From Bradyrhizobium oropedii (GTDB lineage: Bacteria > Pseudomonadota > Alphaproteobacteria > Rhizobiales > Xanthobacteraceae): a stretch of DNA of 38,043 bases. A model generated the notes under the pieces. The model had not been told where the DNA came from and did no database searches. It saw nothing but the letters and a program-made list of their open reading frames with translations. The stretch covers positions 1 to 38,043 of the forward strand of contig NZ_JACMYO010000070.1 of the NCBI RefSeq assembly GCF_020889685.1. The letters are read 5' to 3'. How positions within the stretch are numbered: the first letter of the stretch is position 1; the number at the start of each line of letters is the position of its first letter. Of the stretch, positions 8,464-17,011 are shown piece after piece. The translations under genes and the position numbers were made by a program.

Positions 8464-8894
8464 TCTCCAATCCTAGGTGGCGAGCCGTTAATCCAACACT
8501 CTTCCGAATTGAAAGACGAACGGCTGCGCCCTACGGTATTAACCGCTACTTTTGCCTCGCGAACATGAAGACATCTGAGCACATCGAAGTGCTGACAGAT
8601 TTTGAGAAATTCGCCTCCACCGTGCGCAGATGACTTCCCTGCTGCTGCCTGCGCGAGATAACCGCGTCTAGACGCGGCACAAGCCCGCAAACCAGGCAGC
8701 GTCTTGCGATAGCGCGCCGATCGACTGAGTGCGCCGACTTCCCATCCGGCGCCGCTCCAGGGCACGTCGACAGGACCAACCGGTCCCGCTCGCGGACGTA
8801 AAACACATTCGGCTTGGTGCTGATCTCCAAACAGCGATCGGCGTTGCCACCTCCTGATCCGTGCTATGCAGAGAATGCGGAATCGAGTCCACCC
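8437..8894. other. Low-G+C segment of unknown origin between the truncated permease and radA, with 11-bp direct repeats
   Basis: About 460 bp visibly poorer in G+C than the flanking genes. CTGATCTCCAA occurs in the same orientation at 8460-8470 and 8820-8830, exactly 360 bp apart. On the minus strand a frame from 8830 (TTG) to 8546 could encode a 94-residue protein I do not recognise; it lacks a convincing ribosome site. No transposase similarity or terminal inverted repeat is apparent. I read this as the scar of an insertion/deletion that removed the 3' half of the permease gene. The last 60 bp probably hold the radA promoter. Confidence 0.45.
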
Positions 8895-10397
8895 ATGGCC
8901 AAATCCACCCTCTCCTTCGTCTGCCAAAACTGCGGCGCGGCGTATAATCGCTGGCAGGGCAAGTGCGATTCCTGCGGCGAGTGGAACACGCTGGCCGAGG
9001 AAGACACCACAGGCTCGGTGCCGGTCTCGATCCGCAGCAAGCGCAAGGGACGGACGTTCGCGCTAGAATCACTATCGGGCAAGACCCAGGACGCGCCGCG
9101 GCTCTCGTCGGGCATGACCGAGCTCGACCGCGTCACCGGCGGCGGCTTCGTCCGCGGCTCGGTGCTGCTGGTCGGCGGCGATCCCGGCATCGGAAAATCC
9201 ACGCTGCTGACCCAGGCAACCTCCATGATGGCGCGCGCCGGTCACCGCGCGGTCTATATCTCCGGCGAAGAGGCGGTCGCCCAGGTGCGGCTGCGCGCCG
9301 AGCGGCTCGGGCTCGCCGACGCGCCGGTGCAGCTCGCCTCCGAAACCTCGGTCGAGGACATCGTCTCGACGCTGTCGGAAGGCGCGGTGCCGCGGCTGAT
9401 CGTGATCGATTCGATCCAGACCATGTGGACCGACACGGTGGAGTCGGCGCCCGGCACCGTGACCCAGGTCCGCGCCTCCGCGCAGGCCCTCATTCGCTTC
9501 GCCAAGAAGACCGGGGCAACGATCATCCTGGTCGGCCATGTGACCAAGGACGGCCAGATCGCCGGCCCCCGCGTGGTCGAGCACATGGTCGATGCGGTGC
9601 TGTCGTTCGAGGGCGAAGGCTCGCAGCAGTTCCGCATCCTGCGCTCGGCCAAGAACCGCTTTGGCGCGACCGACGAGATCGGCGTGTTCGAGATGACCGG
9701 GCTAGGCCTGCGCGAGGTCACCAACCCCTCCGAATTGTTCCTCTCGGAACGCGAGCTCGGCAGCCCGGGCACGGCTGTGTTCGCCGGCATCGAGGGCACC
9801 CGCCCGGTGCTGGTCGAATTGCAGGCGCTGGTGGCGCCGACCTCGCTCGGCACGCCGCGCCGCGCCGTGGTCGGCTGGGACCCGAGCCGGCTGTCGATGG
9901 TGCTGGCGGTGCTCGAGGCGCATTGCGGCGTCAAATTGTCCGGACATGACGTCTATCTCAATGTCGCGGGCGGCCTGCGCATCCAGGAACCGGCCGCGGA
10001 CCTCGCCGCGGCGGCTGCGCTGGTGTCCTCGCTGGTGAATGCGCCCTTGCCGACGGACGCGGTCTATTTCGGCGAGATTTCGCTGTCGGGTGCGATCCGC
10101 CCGGTGGCGCAGACCCCGGCCCGGCTGAAGGAGGCCCTGAAGCTCGGCTTCGGCCGCGCCATCCTGCCCGAATCGGCCCGCGGCGACGGCGGCGGCGATG
10201 CGGGGCTCGCGCTCAACAGCGTCGGCAATCTGACCACCCTGGTCGCCGAAATCGCCGCACGCGGGACGCCTCGGGGCGGCCGGGCTGCGCCGAGGAACGA
10301 CGAAGGTACGCCAAGAGGCGACCCGAGCGGCTCCGGAGACGCTGATACGGCTGGGAAAAATGCCACACCGGCCCGATTCCGTCGCGAGACCGGCTAA
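8895..10397 (+). CDS. radA: DNA repair protein RadA
   Basis: RecA-related ATPase that drives branch migration of recombination intermediates. Domains in order: a C4 zinc finger (Cys10, Cys13, Cys24, Cys27), a RecA-like core with Walker A GGDPGIGKST (94-103), the RadA-specific KNRFG motif (253-257), and a Lon-protease-like C-domain (LNVAGGLRIQEPAADLA). The ATG at 8895 places the zinc finger at the normal distance. After the Lon-like domain there is a roughly 45-residue Arg/Gly/Pro-rich tail (from ARGTPRGG) that is not part of the conserved fold. It belongs to the conserved dnaB-alr-radA-cvpA-purF group, but here it is separated from alr by three accessory genes. Confidence 0.96.
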   Translation: MAKSTLSFVCQNCGAAYNRWQGKCDSCGEWNTLAEEDTTGSVPVSIRSKRKGRTFALESLSGKTQDAPRLSSGMTELDRVTGGGFVRGSVLLVGGDPGIGKSTLLTQATSMMARAGHRAVYISGEEAVAQVRLRAERLGLADAPVQLASETSVEDIVSTLSEGAVPRLIVIDSIQTMWTDTVESAPGTVTQVRASAQALIRFAKKTGATIILVGHVTKDGQIAGPRVVEHMVDAVLSFEGEGSQQFRILRSAKNRFGATDEIGVFEMTGLGLREVTNPSELFLSERELGSPGTAVFAGIEGTRPVLVELQALVAPTSLGTPRRAVVGWDPSRLSMVLAVLEAHCGVKLSGHDVYLNVAGGLRIQEPAADLAAAAALVSSLVNAPLPTDAVYFGEISLSGAIRPVAQTPARLKEALKLGFGRAILPESARGDGGGDAGLALNSVGNLTTLVAEIAARGTPRGGRAAPRNDEGTPRGDPSGSGDADTAGKNATPARFRRETG

Positions 10398-10586
10398 AGC
10401 GGGCGTGACGTATCTGCCCCTCGCCGCTATACATCCGCCGCGCGGGACAGGTGGCGCTCCGGCCTTGCCGGATGCCCCCGATGCGCCTCAGTTAGGACGG
10501 CACCGACTTCGCCGATTCGCGAGAGCTCTTAACCAGCGTAAGCCCTTAACAGCGTACCGAAACGTACCAGCGGACCTGACCAGCCG

Positions 10587-11222
10587 ATGCCCATAACGAT
10601 ACTCGATCTCGTCCTGCTCGGCGTGATGCTGATCTCGGGCCTGCTTGCGATGGTGCGCGGCTTCATGCGCGAGATCCTGTCGATCGCGGCCTGGGGCGCC
10701 GCCGCGCTGGTCACGCTGTATGCTTTCTCGAAGCTGTTGCCGACCGCCAAGACTTACTTCAATAACGACACGGTCGCAGCCGTGGTCGTGGTAGCCGGCG
10801 TCTTCATCGGCACGCTGATCGTGGTCTCGATCATCACGGTGCGGATCTCGGACATGATCCTGGATTCCCGGATCGGCGCGCTCGACCGCACCCTGGGCTT
10901 CCTGTTCGGGCTCGCCCGCGGCCTGCTGATCGTGGTCGTGGCGTTCATGTTCTTCACCTGGCTGGTTCCGGACAAGCAGCGGCCCGACTGGGTGACCGGG
11001 GCAAAGTCCCGGGTGGTGCTGCAGGGAACCGGGGATTGGCTGATGTCGCTCTTGCCTGACGACCCCGAGAACACCATCTTAAAGAAGTTCAAGAAGAATA
11101 AGCCGGACGACGATTCTGCGGCTGATACCAATGATCAGGCGACGCCAGCGTCGGGCGATGGCTATAGCAAACCTGCGCGTGACGGCTTGAAAAAGCTGAT
11201 CGAGAAACCCGCGGGCCGATAA
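10587..11222 (+). CDS. cvpA: CvpA family membrane protein
   Basis: A 211-residue inner-membrane protein with four predicted helices (about 5-20, 30-50, 63-85, 105-125) and the family opening ILDLVLLGVMLISGLLAMVRGFMREI, given here only as a description of the first helix and loop. A hydrophilic, Lys/Asp-rich cytoplasmic tail follows from about 150. CvpA proteins are linked to envelope stress tolerance and, in E. coli, colicin V production, and they commonly sit directly before purF, as here (31 bp gap). The 189-bp gap after radA contains no other gene; a separate promoter there is likely but not identifiable. Molecular function of the family is poorly defined. Confidence 0.9.
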   Translation: MPITILDLVLLGVMLISGLLAMVRGFMREILSIAAWGAAALVTLYAFSKLLPTAKTYFNNDTVAAVVVVAGVFIGTLIVVSIITVRISDMILDSRIGALDRTLGFLFGLARGLLIVVVAFMFFTWLVPDKQRPDWVTGAKSRVVLQGTGDWLMSLLPDDPENTILKKFKKNKPDDDSAADTNDQATPASGDGYSKPARDGLKKLIEKPAGR

Positions 11223-11253
11223 CTTATTTGGTTTGGGCCCCTCACGAGAGGCG

Positions 11254-12831
11254 ATGAACGAGATGCAAACCCCTTCCGATCACGCCGACCAAATGGATCT
11301 CGACCTCGGCCCGATCGAATTGCAGGAACATCCTCGACAGGACCATCTCCGGCAAGATCATCTCCGAGACGACCTCAGATACCACCCAGATATCGACGGC
11401 GACACACTCCGCGAGGAATGCGGCGTATTCGGCGTCTTCGGCCACCCCGAGGCCGCTGCGATCACCGCGCTCGGGCTGCATGCCCTGCAACACCGCGGCC
11501 AGGAAGCCGCCGGCATCGTCTCGTTCGACGGCGGCCGCTTCCACAGTGAACGCCGGCTCGGCCTGGTCGGCGACGCCTTCTCCCGCCGCGAGGTGATCGA
11601 TCGCCTGCCCGGCAATGCCGCGGTCGGCCATGTCCGCTATTCCACCACCGGCGGGACCATCCTGCGCAACGTGCAGCCGCTGTTCGCCGAGCTCAGCGCC
11701 GGCGGCTTTGCGGTCGGCCACAACGGCAACCTGACCAACGGCCTGACCTTGCGCCGCGAGCTGGTCAAGGGCGGCGCCATGATGCAGTCGACCACTGACA
11801 CCGAGGTGATCCTGCATCTCGTCGCACAGTCGAAGCGCACCCGCTTCATCGACCGTTTCATCGAGGCGCTGCGCACCATCGAGGGCGCCTACGCTCTGGT
11901 CGCGCTGACCAACAAGAAGCTGGTCGGCGCGCGCGACCCGCTCGGCATCCGCCCGCTGGTGCTCGGCGATCTCGACGGCCGTCCGATCCTGACCTCGGAG
12001 ACCTGCGCGCTCGACATGATCGGCGCGAAATATGTCCGCGACATCGAGCCCGGCGAGATCATCGTGTTCGACGAGAAGGGCGCGCACAGCCACAAGCCGT
12101 TCCCGCCGAAGCCGGCTCGGCCCTGCATCTTCGAATACATCTATTTCGCGCGGCCGGATTCGATCGTCGGCGGCCGCTCGGTGTACGACGTGCGCAAGGC
12201 GTTCGGCGCCCAGCTCGCGCGCGAGAGCCATCCCGAGGTCGACGTCGTGGTGCCGGTGCCGGATTCCGGCGTGCCCGCGGCGGTCGGCTACAGCCAGTAT
12301 TCCGGCGTGCCGTTCGAGCTCGGCATCATCCGCAACCACTATGTCGGCCGGACCTTCATCCAGCCGACCCAGACCGTGCGCGAGCTCGGCGTGCGCATGA
12401 AGCATTCGGCCAACCGCGCTGCGATCGAGGGCAAGCGGATCATCCTGATCGACGACTCGCTGGTGCGCGGCACCACCTCGAAGAAGATCGTGCGCATGAT
12501 GCGCGACGCCGGCGCCCGCGAGGTGCACTTCCGGCTTGCCTCGCCGCCGATCCTCTATCCCGACTATTACGGCATCGACCTTCCCGATCGCGGCGGGCTG
12601 CTCGCCGCGACCCATTCGCTCGAGGAGATGCGCGACATCATCGGCGCCGACTCGCTCGCCTTCCTGTCGATCGACGGCATGTACCGCGCGATGGGCTATG
12701 AGGGCCGCGACCCGGCAAATCCGAGGTTCGCCGACCACTGCTTCACCGGCGCCTATCCGACCCATCTCACGGACCAGAGCGAAACCGAGCCCTCGCCGCG
12801 CCAGCTCTCGCTGCTGGCGGAAGCGAGCTAG
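11254..12831 (+). CDS. purF: Amidophosphoribosyltransferase
   Basis: First committed enzyme of purine synthesis: it transfers ammonia from glutamine to PRPP. The N-terminal Ntn glutaminase begins at Cys56 (EE-CGVFGVFG), the nucleophile exposed by removal of the preceding propeptide. RYSTTGG and GHNGNLTN follow. The C-terminal phosphoribosyltransferase domain has the PRPP motif IILIDDSLVRGTTS and the family motif of SGVPFELGI. The propeptide of 55 residues is acidic and contains repeated RQDHL-RQDHL-RDDL units (28-41). The ATG at 11254 follows AGAGG; TTG 11233 and ATG 11263 are alternatives. Loss of the long propeptide would not affect catalysis, so its repeats can vary freely. Confidence 0.96.
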   Translation: MNEMQTPSDHADQMDLDLGPIELQEHPRQDHLRQDHLRDDLRYHPDIDGDTLREECGVFGVFGHPEAAAITALGLHALQHRGQEAAGIVSFDGGRFHSERRLGLVGDAFSRREVIDRLPGNAAVGHVRYSTTGGTILRNVQPLFAELSAGGFAVGHNGNLTNGLTLRRELVKGGAMMQSTTDTEVILHLVAQSKRTRFIDRFIEALRTIEGAYALVALTNKKLVGARDPLGIRPLVLGDLDGRPILTSETCALDMIGAKYVRDIEPGEIIVFDEKGAHSHKPFPPKPARPCIFEYIYFARPDSIVGGRSVYDVRKAFGAQLARESHPEVDVVVPVPDSGVPAAVGYSQYSGVPFELGIIRNHYVGRTFIQPTQTVRELGVRMKHSANRAAIEGKRIILIDDSLVRGTTSKKIVRMMRDAGAREVHFRLASPPILYPDYYGIDLPDRGGLLAATHSLEEMRDIIGADSLAFLSIDGMYRAMGYEGRDPANPRFADHCFTGAYPTHLTDQSETEPSPRQLSLLAEAS

Positions 12832-12842
12832 CCACATCCTCG

Positions 12843-12987
12843 CTGTCGTCCCTGCCGAGTGCGCGGTTGCGCACGGAGCAGGGACCCATGACCACCGGCC
12901 TATGTGGCTGGAGCAGCATTAGACACGAACACTTTCTTCCATTATCGCCGTCACGGCGTATGGGTCCCTGCTTTCGCAGGGACGACG
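12843..12987. repeat. Interspersed palindromic repeat, same family as 6800-6923 (copy 2)
   Basis: It starts GTCGTCCCTGC, has the inner arm GAGCAGGGACCCATG, then about 70 bp of unrelated sequence, and ends with GGGTCCCTGC-TTTCGCAGGGACGAC. The two arms are inverted copies. It occupies nearly all of the gap between purF and the SDR gene and could fold into a large hairpin in a purF read-through transcript. Confidence 0.75.
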
Positions 12988-13006
12988 ATTTGTTAGAGTC
13001 CCTTCC

Positions 13007-13747
13007 ATGACAAAGCCCCTCGCCTCCCGGATTGCCCTCGTGACCGGCGCCTCGCGCGGGATCGGCTATGCGACATCGGTCGCGCTGGCCAAAGCCGGCG
13101 CGCATGTCGTCGCGGTGGCCCGCACGCAAGGCGGGCTGGAAGAGCTCGACGACGAGATCAGGAAGGCCGGCGGCAGCGCTACGCTGGTGCCGCTCTCGCT
13201 CACCGATTACGACGGCATCGCGCGGCTCGGGCTCGCGCTGCATGAGCGCCACGGCAAGCTCGACATCCTCGTCGGCAATGCCGGCACCGCCGGCCCCTCG
13301 TCGCCGCTCGGTCACATCGAGCTGAAGCCGTGGAACGACGTGTTCGCGATCAACGTCACCGCCAATTTCCAGCTGATCCGCTGCATGGACCCGCTGCTGC
13401 GCCAGTCCGACGCCGGCCGCGCCGTGTTCGTGACGTCGGGCGTGGCGCACAAGGCCAGCGCCTATCTCGGCCCCTACGCGGCTTCGAAGGCCGCGCTCGA
13501 CGCACTGGTCCGCTCCTGGGCCAACGAGACCGCCAACACGGCGCTGCGCGTCAATCTGTTCAGCCCCGGCCCGATCCGCACGCGGATGCGCGCGCAGGTG
13601 TTTCCCGGCGAAGACCCGATGACCTTGGATACGCCCGACATGGCCGCCGAATTCATCGTGCCGATGTGCGCGCCGGACTGGACCGAAACCGGCAAGCTCT
13701 ACGACTACAAGGCACGCACGCTGCGGACTTTCCAGCCGCCGGTGTAG
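13007..13747 (+). CDS. SDR-family NAD(P)-dependent oxidoreductase
   Basis: Classical short-chain dehydrogenase of 246 residues. The cofactor-binding TGASRGIG lies near residue 14. NAG (NVGNAG-type, here VGNAGTAG) is near 90, the catalytic serine is in VFVTSGVAHK, and the YxxxK pair is YAASK (about 157-161). The PG motif (SPGPIRTRM) supports reduction or oxidation of a hydroxyl/carbonyl substrate. Substrate cannot be read from sequence. Location just after purF recurs in related genomes as far as I recall, but no functional link to purines is implied. The repeat between the two genes argues for separate transcription or processing. Confidence 0.92.
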   Translation: MTKPLASRIALVTGASRGIGYATSVALAKAGAHVVAVARTQGGLEELDDEIRKAGGSATLVPLSLTDYDGIARLGLALHERHGKLDILVGNAGTAGPSSPLGHIELKPWNDVFAINVTANFQLIRCMDPLLRQSDAGRAVFVTSGVAHKASAYLGPYAASKAALDALVRSWANETANTALRVNLFSPGPIRTRMRAQVFPGEDPMTLDTPDMAAEFIVPMCAPDWTETGKLYDYKARTLRTFQPPV

Positions 13748-13754
13748 GCGTCTC

Positions 13755-13843
13755 CCGTCATTGCGAGCGAAGCGAAGCAATCCATTTCTCAGCGCGTGCG
13801 GAGGCATGGATTGCTTCGTCGCTATCGCTCCTCGCAATGACGG
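13755..13843. repeat. Interspersed palindromic repeat, CCGTCATTGCGAGCGAAGCG family
   Basis: The left arm is CCGTCATTGCGAGCGAAGCG followed by AAGCAATCCAT. The right arm ATGGATTGCTTCGTCGC...CTCGCAATGACGG is its inverted copy with a small insertion. The central 15 bp are unrelated. This is a widespread intergenic repeat type in alphaproteobacteria. It lies between the SDR and NHL genes. Confidence 0.8.
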
Positions 13844-13927
13844 CGGAACGGATTGACTCGCTCCCCTCCCCGCGATTGACTGCCCTCCGCAGCGGCACGG
13901 CCGCCAAGAAGAAGCTCGGGAGGCATC

Positions 13928-15064
13928 ATGACGCCGACGTTCAATCGCGCGCGCTCCATTCTGTCCGGATTGTTTCTCTCCGCCTGCATCGCATCGTCAG
14001 CGCTTCTCGTTCCGCCCGCGCCGGCCAAGGCCGGCGACGTCCCGACCTTCGCGGTCGATGCCTCCTGGCCGAAACAGCTTCCCAACAACTGGATCCTCGG
14101 CCAGATCGGCGGCATCACCGTCGACTGGCAGGGGCACATCTGGGTGGTCCACCGGCCGCGCTCGCTGACCGATGGCGAGAAGGCAGCGAGCCTCACTCCG
14201 CCGCGGGCAAAGTGCTGCGTGGCCGCGCCGCCGGTGCTGGAGTTCGACGTCGACGGCAATCTGCTGCGATCCTGGGGCGGTCCCGGCGACGGCTACCAAT
14301 GGGTCGGCCGCGAGCACGGCATCGAGGTCGACGAGCGCGGCTTCGTCTGGATCGGCGGCAATGCCGATGACGACAGCGAAATCCTGAAGTTCTCGCTCGA
14401 CGGCAAATATCTCGGCCAGATCGGCAAGATCGCAGCGCGCACCAACAGCAACGACCCCACCCAGCTCGGCCGGCCCGCGGGAATCGCGATCGACAAGGCG
14501 GCCAACGAGCTCTACGTCGCCGACGGCTACGGCAACCGCCGCGTCATCGTGTTCGACGCCACCACGCTGGCCTACAAGCGGCACTGGGGCGGCTATGGCA
14601 AGCTCCCCACCGACGACAAGCAACCGCCCTACGATCCAAGCGCTGCGGTGCAGGAGCAGTTCGGCAATCCCGTGCATTGCATCAAGATCGCCAATGACGG
14701 GCTGGTCTATGTCTGCGATCGCAGCCAGGACCGCATCCAGGTGTTCCAGAAGAACGGCACTTTCGTGCGGGAATGGTTCTACGAGAAGAACACCCGCGGT
14801 GACGGCGCGGTGTTCGATCTCGCGCTGTGGCCCGATCCGAAGCAGACCTATCTGCTCAACGCCGACGGCGCCAACAACGAGATCCGCATCATCAAGCGCG
14901 ACGACGGCTCTGTCGTCGGCGCCTTCGGCCACAGCGGCCGCAATGCCGGCCAGTTCGCCCTCCTCCATGTCATGGCGGTCGACCAGAAGGGCAACGTCTA
15001 TACCGGCGAGGTCGAGGGCAAGCGGATCCAGAAGTTCAAGCTGACCTCGGACGCGCTGAAGTGA
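13928..15064 (+). CDS. Exported NHL-repeat (beta-propeller) protein
   Basis: The 378-residue product has an N-terminal signal peptide (hydrophobic core LFLSACIASSALLV, cut near KAGD). Repeating propeller blades follow, with NHL-type patterns such as LGRPAGIAIDKAANELYVADGYGNRRV, cited only in part: GIAID, ELYVADGYGN, and GLVYVCDRSQDRIQVF, NVYTGEVEGKRIQKF. This is the six-bladed architecture shared with peptidyl-alpha-hydroxyglycine lyases and strictosidine-synthase-like proteins. A paired Cys-Cys (KCCVAAPP) lies near residue 97. No enzymatic signature is diagnostic, so a binding/scaffold or lyase-like role is undecided. It is followed after 150 bp by the orphan LivK-type protein, so both may serve one periplasmic process; this is inference. 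Confidence 0.85.
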   Translation: MTPTFNRARSILSGLFLSACIASSALLVPPAPAKAGDVPTFAVDASWPKQLPNNWILGQIGGITVDWQGHIWVVHRPRSLTDGEKAASLTPPRAKCCVAAPPVLEFDVDGNLLRSWGGPGDGYQWVGREHGIEVDERGFVWIGGNADDDSEILKFSLDGKYLGQIGKIAARTNSNDPTQLGRPAGIAIDKAANELYVADGYGNRRVIVFDATTLAYKRHWGGYGKLPTDDKQPPYDPSAAVQEQFGNPVHCIKIANDGLVYVCDRSQDRIQVFQKNGTFVREWFYEKNTRGDGAVFDLALWPDPKQTYLLNADGANNEIRIIKRDDGSVVGAFGHSGRNAGQFALLHVMAVDQKGNVYTGEVEGKRIQKFKLTSDALK

Positions 15065-15214
15065 GGATGACGGCGGGATGACGCTTGGACGCAGTTCATC
15101 CGGCTTTATGCGGATTGCCGCTTCCACCCGGAAAGGGTAAGCGGGAACTCGAACGACCGGCACAAGGCTCCACAAGAGGGCCGCCCGGATAAATCACAGT
15201 GGAGGGAATGTCTG

Positions 15215-16450
15215 ATGACGACGACGCTCGCGCGGCGCCACGCCGTGCTACTCGCTTGCGCTGCACTCGGACTTGCAACGCCGGCCGTTGCCCAAGAAAA
15301 ACAAGACAAGAACGTCAAGATCGGTGTGCTGAACGACATGTCGGGCCTCTATGCCGACATCGGCGGCCCGAACTCGGTGGCCGCGGCCAACATGGCGGTG
15401 GAAGACTCCGGGCTTCGCGCCAAGGGCTGGAAGGTCGAGGTGGTCAGCGGCGATCATCAGAACAAGCCCGACGTCGGCGTCAACATCGCGCGCAACTGGA
15501 TCGACAACGAGAAGGTCGACATCATCACCGATACGCCGAACTCCGGCGTTGCGCTCGCCGTGAGCAACCTCGCCAGGGAGAAGAACTCGATCGTGCTCAA
15601 CTCGGGGGCTGCGACCGCCGACCTCACCGGCAAGGCCTGCAACGCCAACACGATCTCCTACACGTTCGACACCTACATGCTGGCCAACGGCACCGGTAAG
15701 GCGCTGACCAAGGCCGGTGGCGACAGCTGGTTCTTCCTCACCGCCGACTACGCCTTCGGCCATGCGCTGGAGCGCGACACCGCGGCGGTCGTCACCGCGA
15801 ACGGCGGCAAGGTGCTCGGCGGCGTCAAGCACCCGCTCAACACCGCCGACTTCTCCTCGTTCCTGCTGCAGGCGCAGGCTTCCAAGGCCAAGATCATCGG
15901 CCTCGCCAATGCCGGCGGCGACACCACCAATGCGATCAAGCAGGCGTCCGAATTCGGTATCACCGCGGGTGGGCAGAAGCTCGCGGCACTGTTGCTGTTC
16001 GTCAACGACGTGCATGCGCTCGGCCTGAAGATCGCCCAGGGCCTCACCTTCACCGAGTCGTTCTATTGGGACATGAACGACCAGACCCGGGCCTGGTCGA
16101 AGCGCTTCCAGAAGGTCTCGCCGAAGGGCTCGATGCCCTCGATGACGGTGGCCGGCGTCTATGCCGGCGTGCTGCATTATTTGAAGGCGCTGGACGCGAT
16201 GGGCGGCAATCCGCATGACGGCGCCAAGGTCGTCGCCAAGATGAAGGAGATCCCGACCGACGATCCGCTGTTCGGCAAGGGTCCGTTGCGGATCGACGGC
16301 CGCCGTATCATCCCGGCCTATCTGTTCGAGGTGAAGAAGCCGGAAGAGTCCAAATATCCCTGGGACTATTACAAGCTGATCGCCACCATCTCTCCGGACG
16401 ACGCCGCCAAGCCGCTCGAGGCCAGCGAGTGTCCGCTGGTGAAGAAATAA
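15215..16450 (+). CDS. ABC transporter substrate-binding protein, LivK/Peripla_BP_6 type (orphan)
   Basis: The 411-residue protein has a signal peptide (to about AVA-QE) and a two-lobed type I periplasmic binding fold: KIGVLNDMSGLYAD at the first strand, SGDHQNKPD, and WFFLTADYAFG. It is a close paralog of the protein at 33726-34946; one internal block around residues 205-240 is identical over dozens of residues. A strong GGAGGGAA ribosome site precedes the ATG at 15215. No permease or ATPase gene is adjacent, so it must use another transporter's membrane components, possibly the liv operon in this window. The ligand is unknown; relatives bind branched-chain amino acids, amides, urea or aromatic acids. 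Confidence 0.92.
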   Translation: MTTTLARRHAVLLACAALGLATPAVAQEKQDKNVKIGVLNDMSGLYADIGGPNSVAAANMAVEDSGLRAKGWKVEVVSGDHQNKPDVGVNIARNWIDNEKVDIITDTPNSGVALAVSNLAREKNSIVLNSGAATADLTGKACNANTISYTFDTYMLANGTGKALTKAGGDSWFFLTADYAFGHALERDTAAVVTANGGKVLGGVKHPLNTADFSSFLLQAQASKAKIIGLANAGGDTTNAIKQASEFGITAGGQKLAALLLFVNDVHALGLKIAQGLTFTESFYWDMNDQTRAWSKRFQKVSPKGSMPSMTVAGVYAGVLHYLKALDAMGGNPHDGAKVVAKMKEIPTDDPLFGKGPLRIDGRRIIPAYLFEVKKPEESKYPWDYYKLIATISPDDAAKPLEASECPLVKK

Positions 16451-16469
16451 GCGAGCTGCCGTACGCTGC

Positions 16470-16552
16470 GTAGGGTGGGTTAGCCGAAGGCATAACCCAC
16501 CATCGTCTCCGCGCACGAAGTCGGCGGGTTACGCTTCGCTAACCCGCCCTAC
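16470..16552. repeat. Interspersed palindromic repeat, GTAGGGTGGGTTAGC family (copy 1, full)
   Basis: The outer arms GTAGGGTGGGTTAGC and GCTAACCCGCCCTAC are inverted copies. Inner arms around CCGAAGGCATAACCCACC and GGCGGGTTACGCTTC form two sub-hairpins. It lies between the binding-protein gene and the DUF2147 remnant. A half copy is at 17261-17291, so the family brackets the deletion-damaged segment. Confidence 0.8.
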
Positions 16553-16561
16553 TCCTTCTCA

Positions 16562-17011
16562 TCACTTCGCCGCCGACTTCCTTGCCGGCGCAGGCAACGA
16601 TGCCCACTCCCTGTCGGCACGCGGGCCGCCGGCGTCACCGGTCAGGCCGACGAGCTGTCCGGGCTGCACGTCGAGCGTCTGCTTCCAGGTCTGGGTCTGG
16701 CAGAGAAACTTGAGCAGACATCCCTTCAGCTTGAGCCGGTCGGAGGCGTCGCGCCACAGCGAGACGGAATAGGACTTGCCGTCCTCGGCATTGTAGATGT
16801 CGCCGTCGAACCGGCCTTCTGGCGTCGCCTTCAATCCCAGGATCAGCTGATGGCCGAGCAGCGCGCGCGTTCGCTTCTCGGGATCGGCATTGAAGCTGTC
16901 GCGGAGCGGCTGGCCGCGCGGATCGAGCGGATCCTTCATCCACACGATGAAGCCGCAGATGCGGTCACGCGTATTGCCGCAGCGCTCGAGGCGGATGCGG
17001 GCCTGTCCGTT
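16562..17011 (-). pseudogene. DUF2147 protein remnant, 5' end deleted
   Basis: The frame reads a recognisable DUF2147 domain: ARIRLERCG, RICGFIVWMKDP, then GHQLILGLKATPEGRFDGDIYNAEDGK (described, not all conserved), KLKGCLLKFLCQTQTW. The conserved Cys/Trp features and the second half are intact. An in-frame TGA (17012-17014) stands only about six codons upstream of the conserved RIRLERCG block, and there is no signal peptide, which intact members have. An ATG at 16945 would give 127 residues lacking the first domain strand. I therefore treat it as a 5'-truncated remnant. The junction at about 17011 abuts the remnant of an oppositely oriented gene. Confidence 0.75.

Noticed and set aside
11242..12837. 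A 531-codon minus-strand frame opposite purF
   Set aside because: Exactly mirrors purF; composition is that of an antisense shadow.
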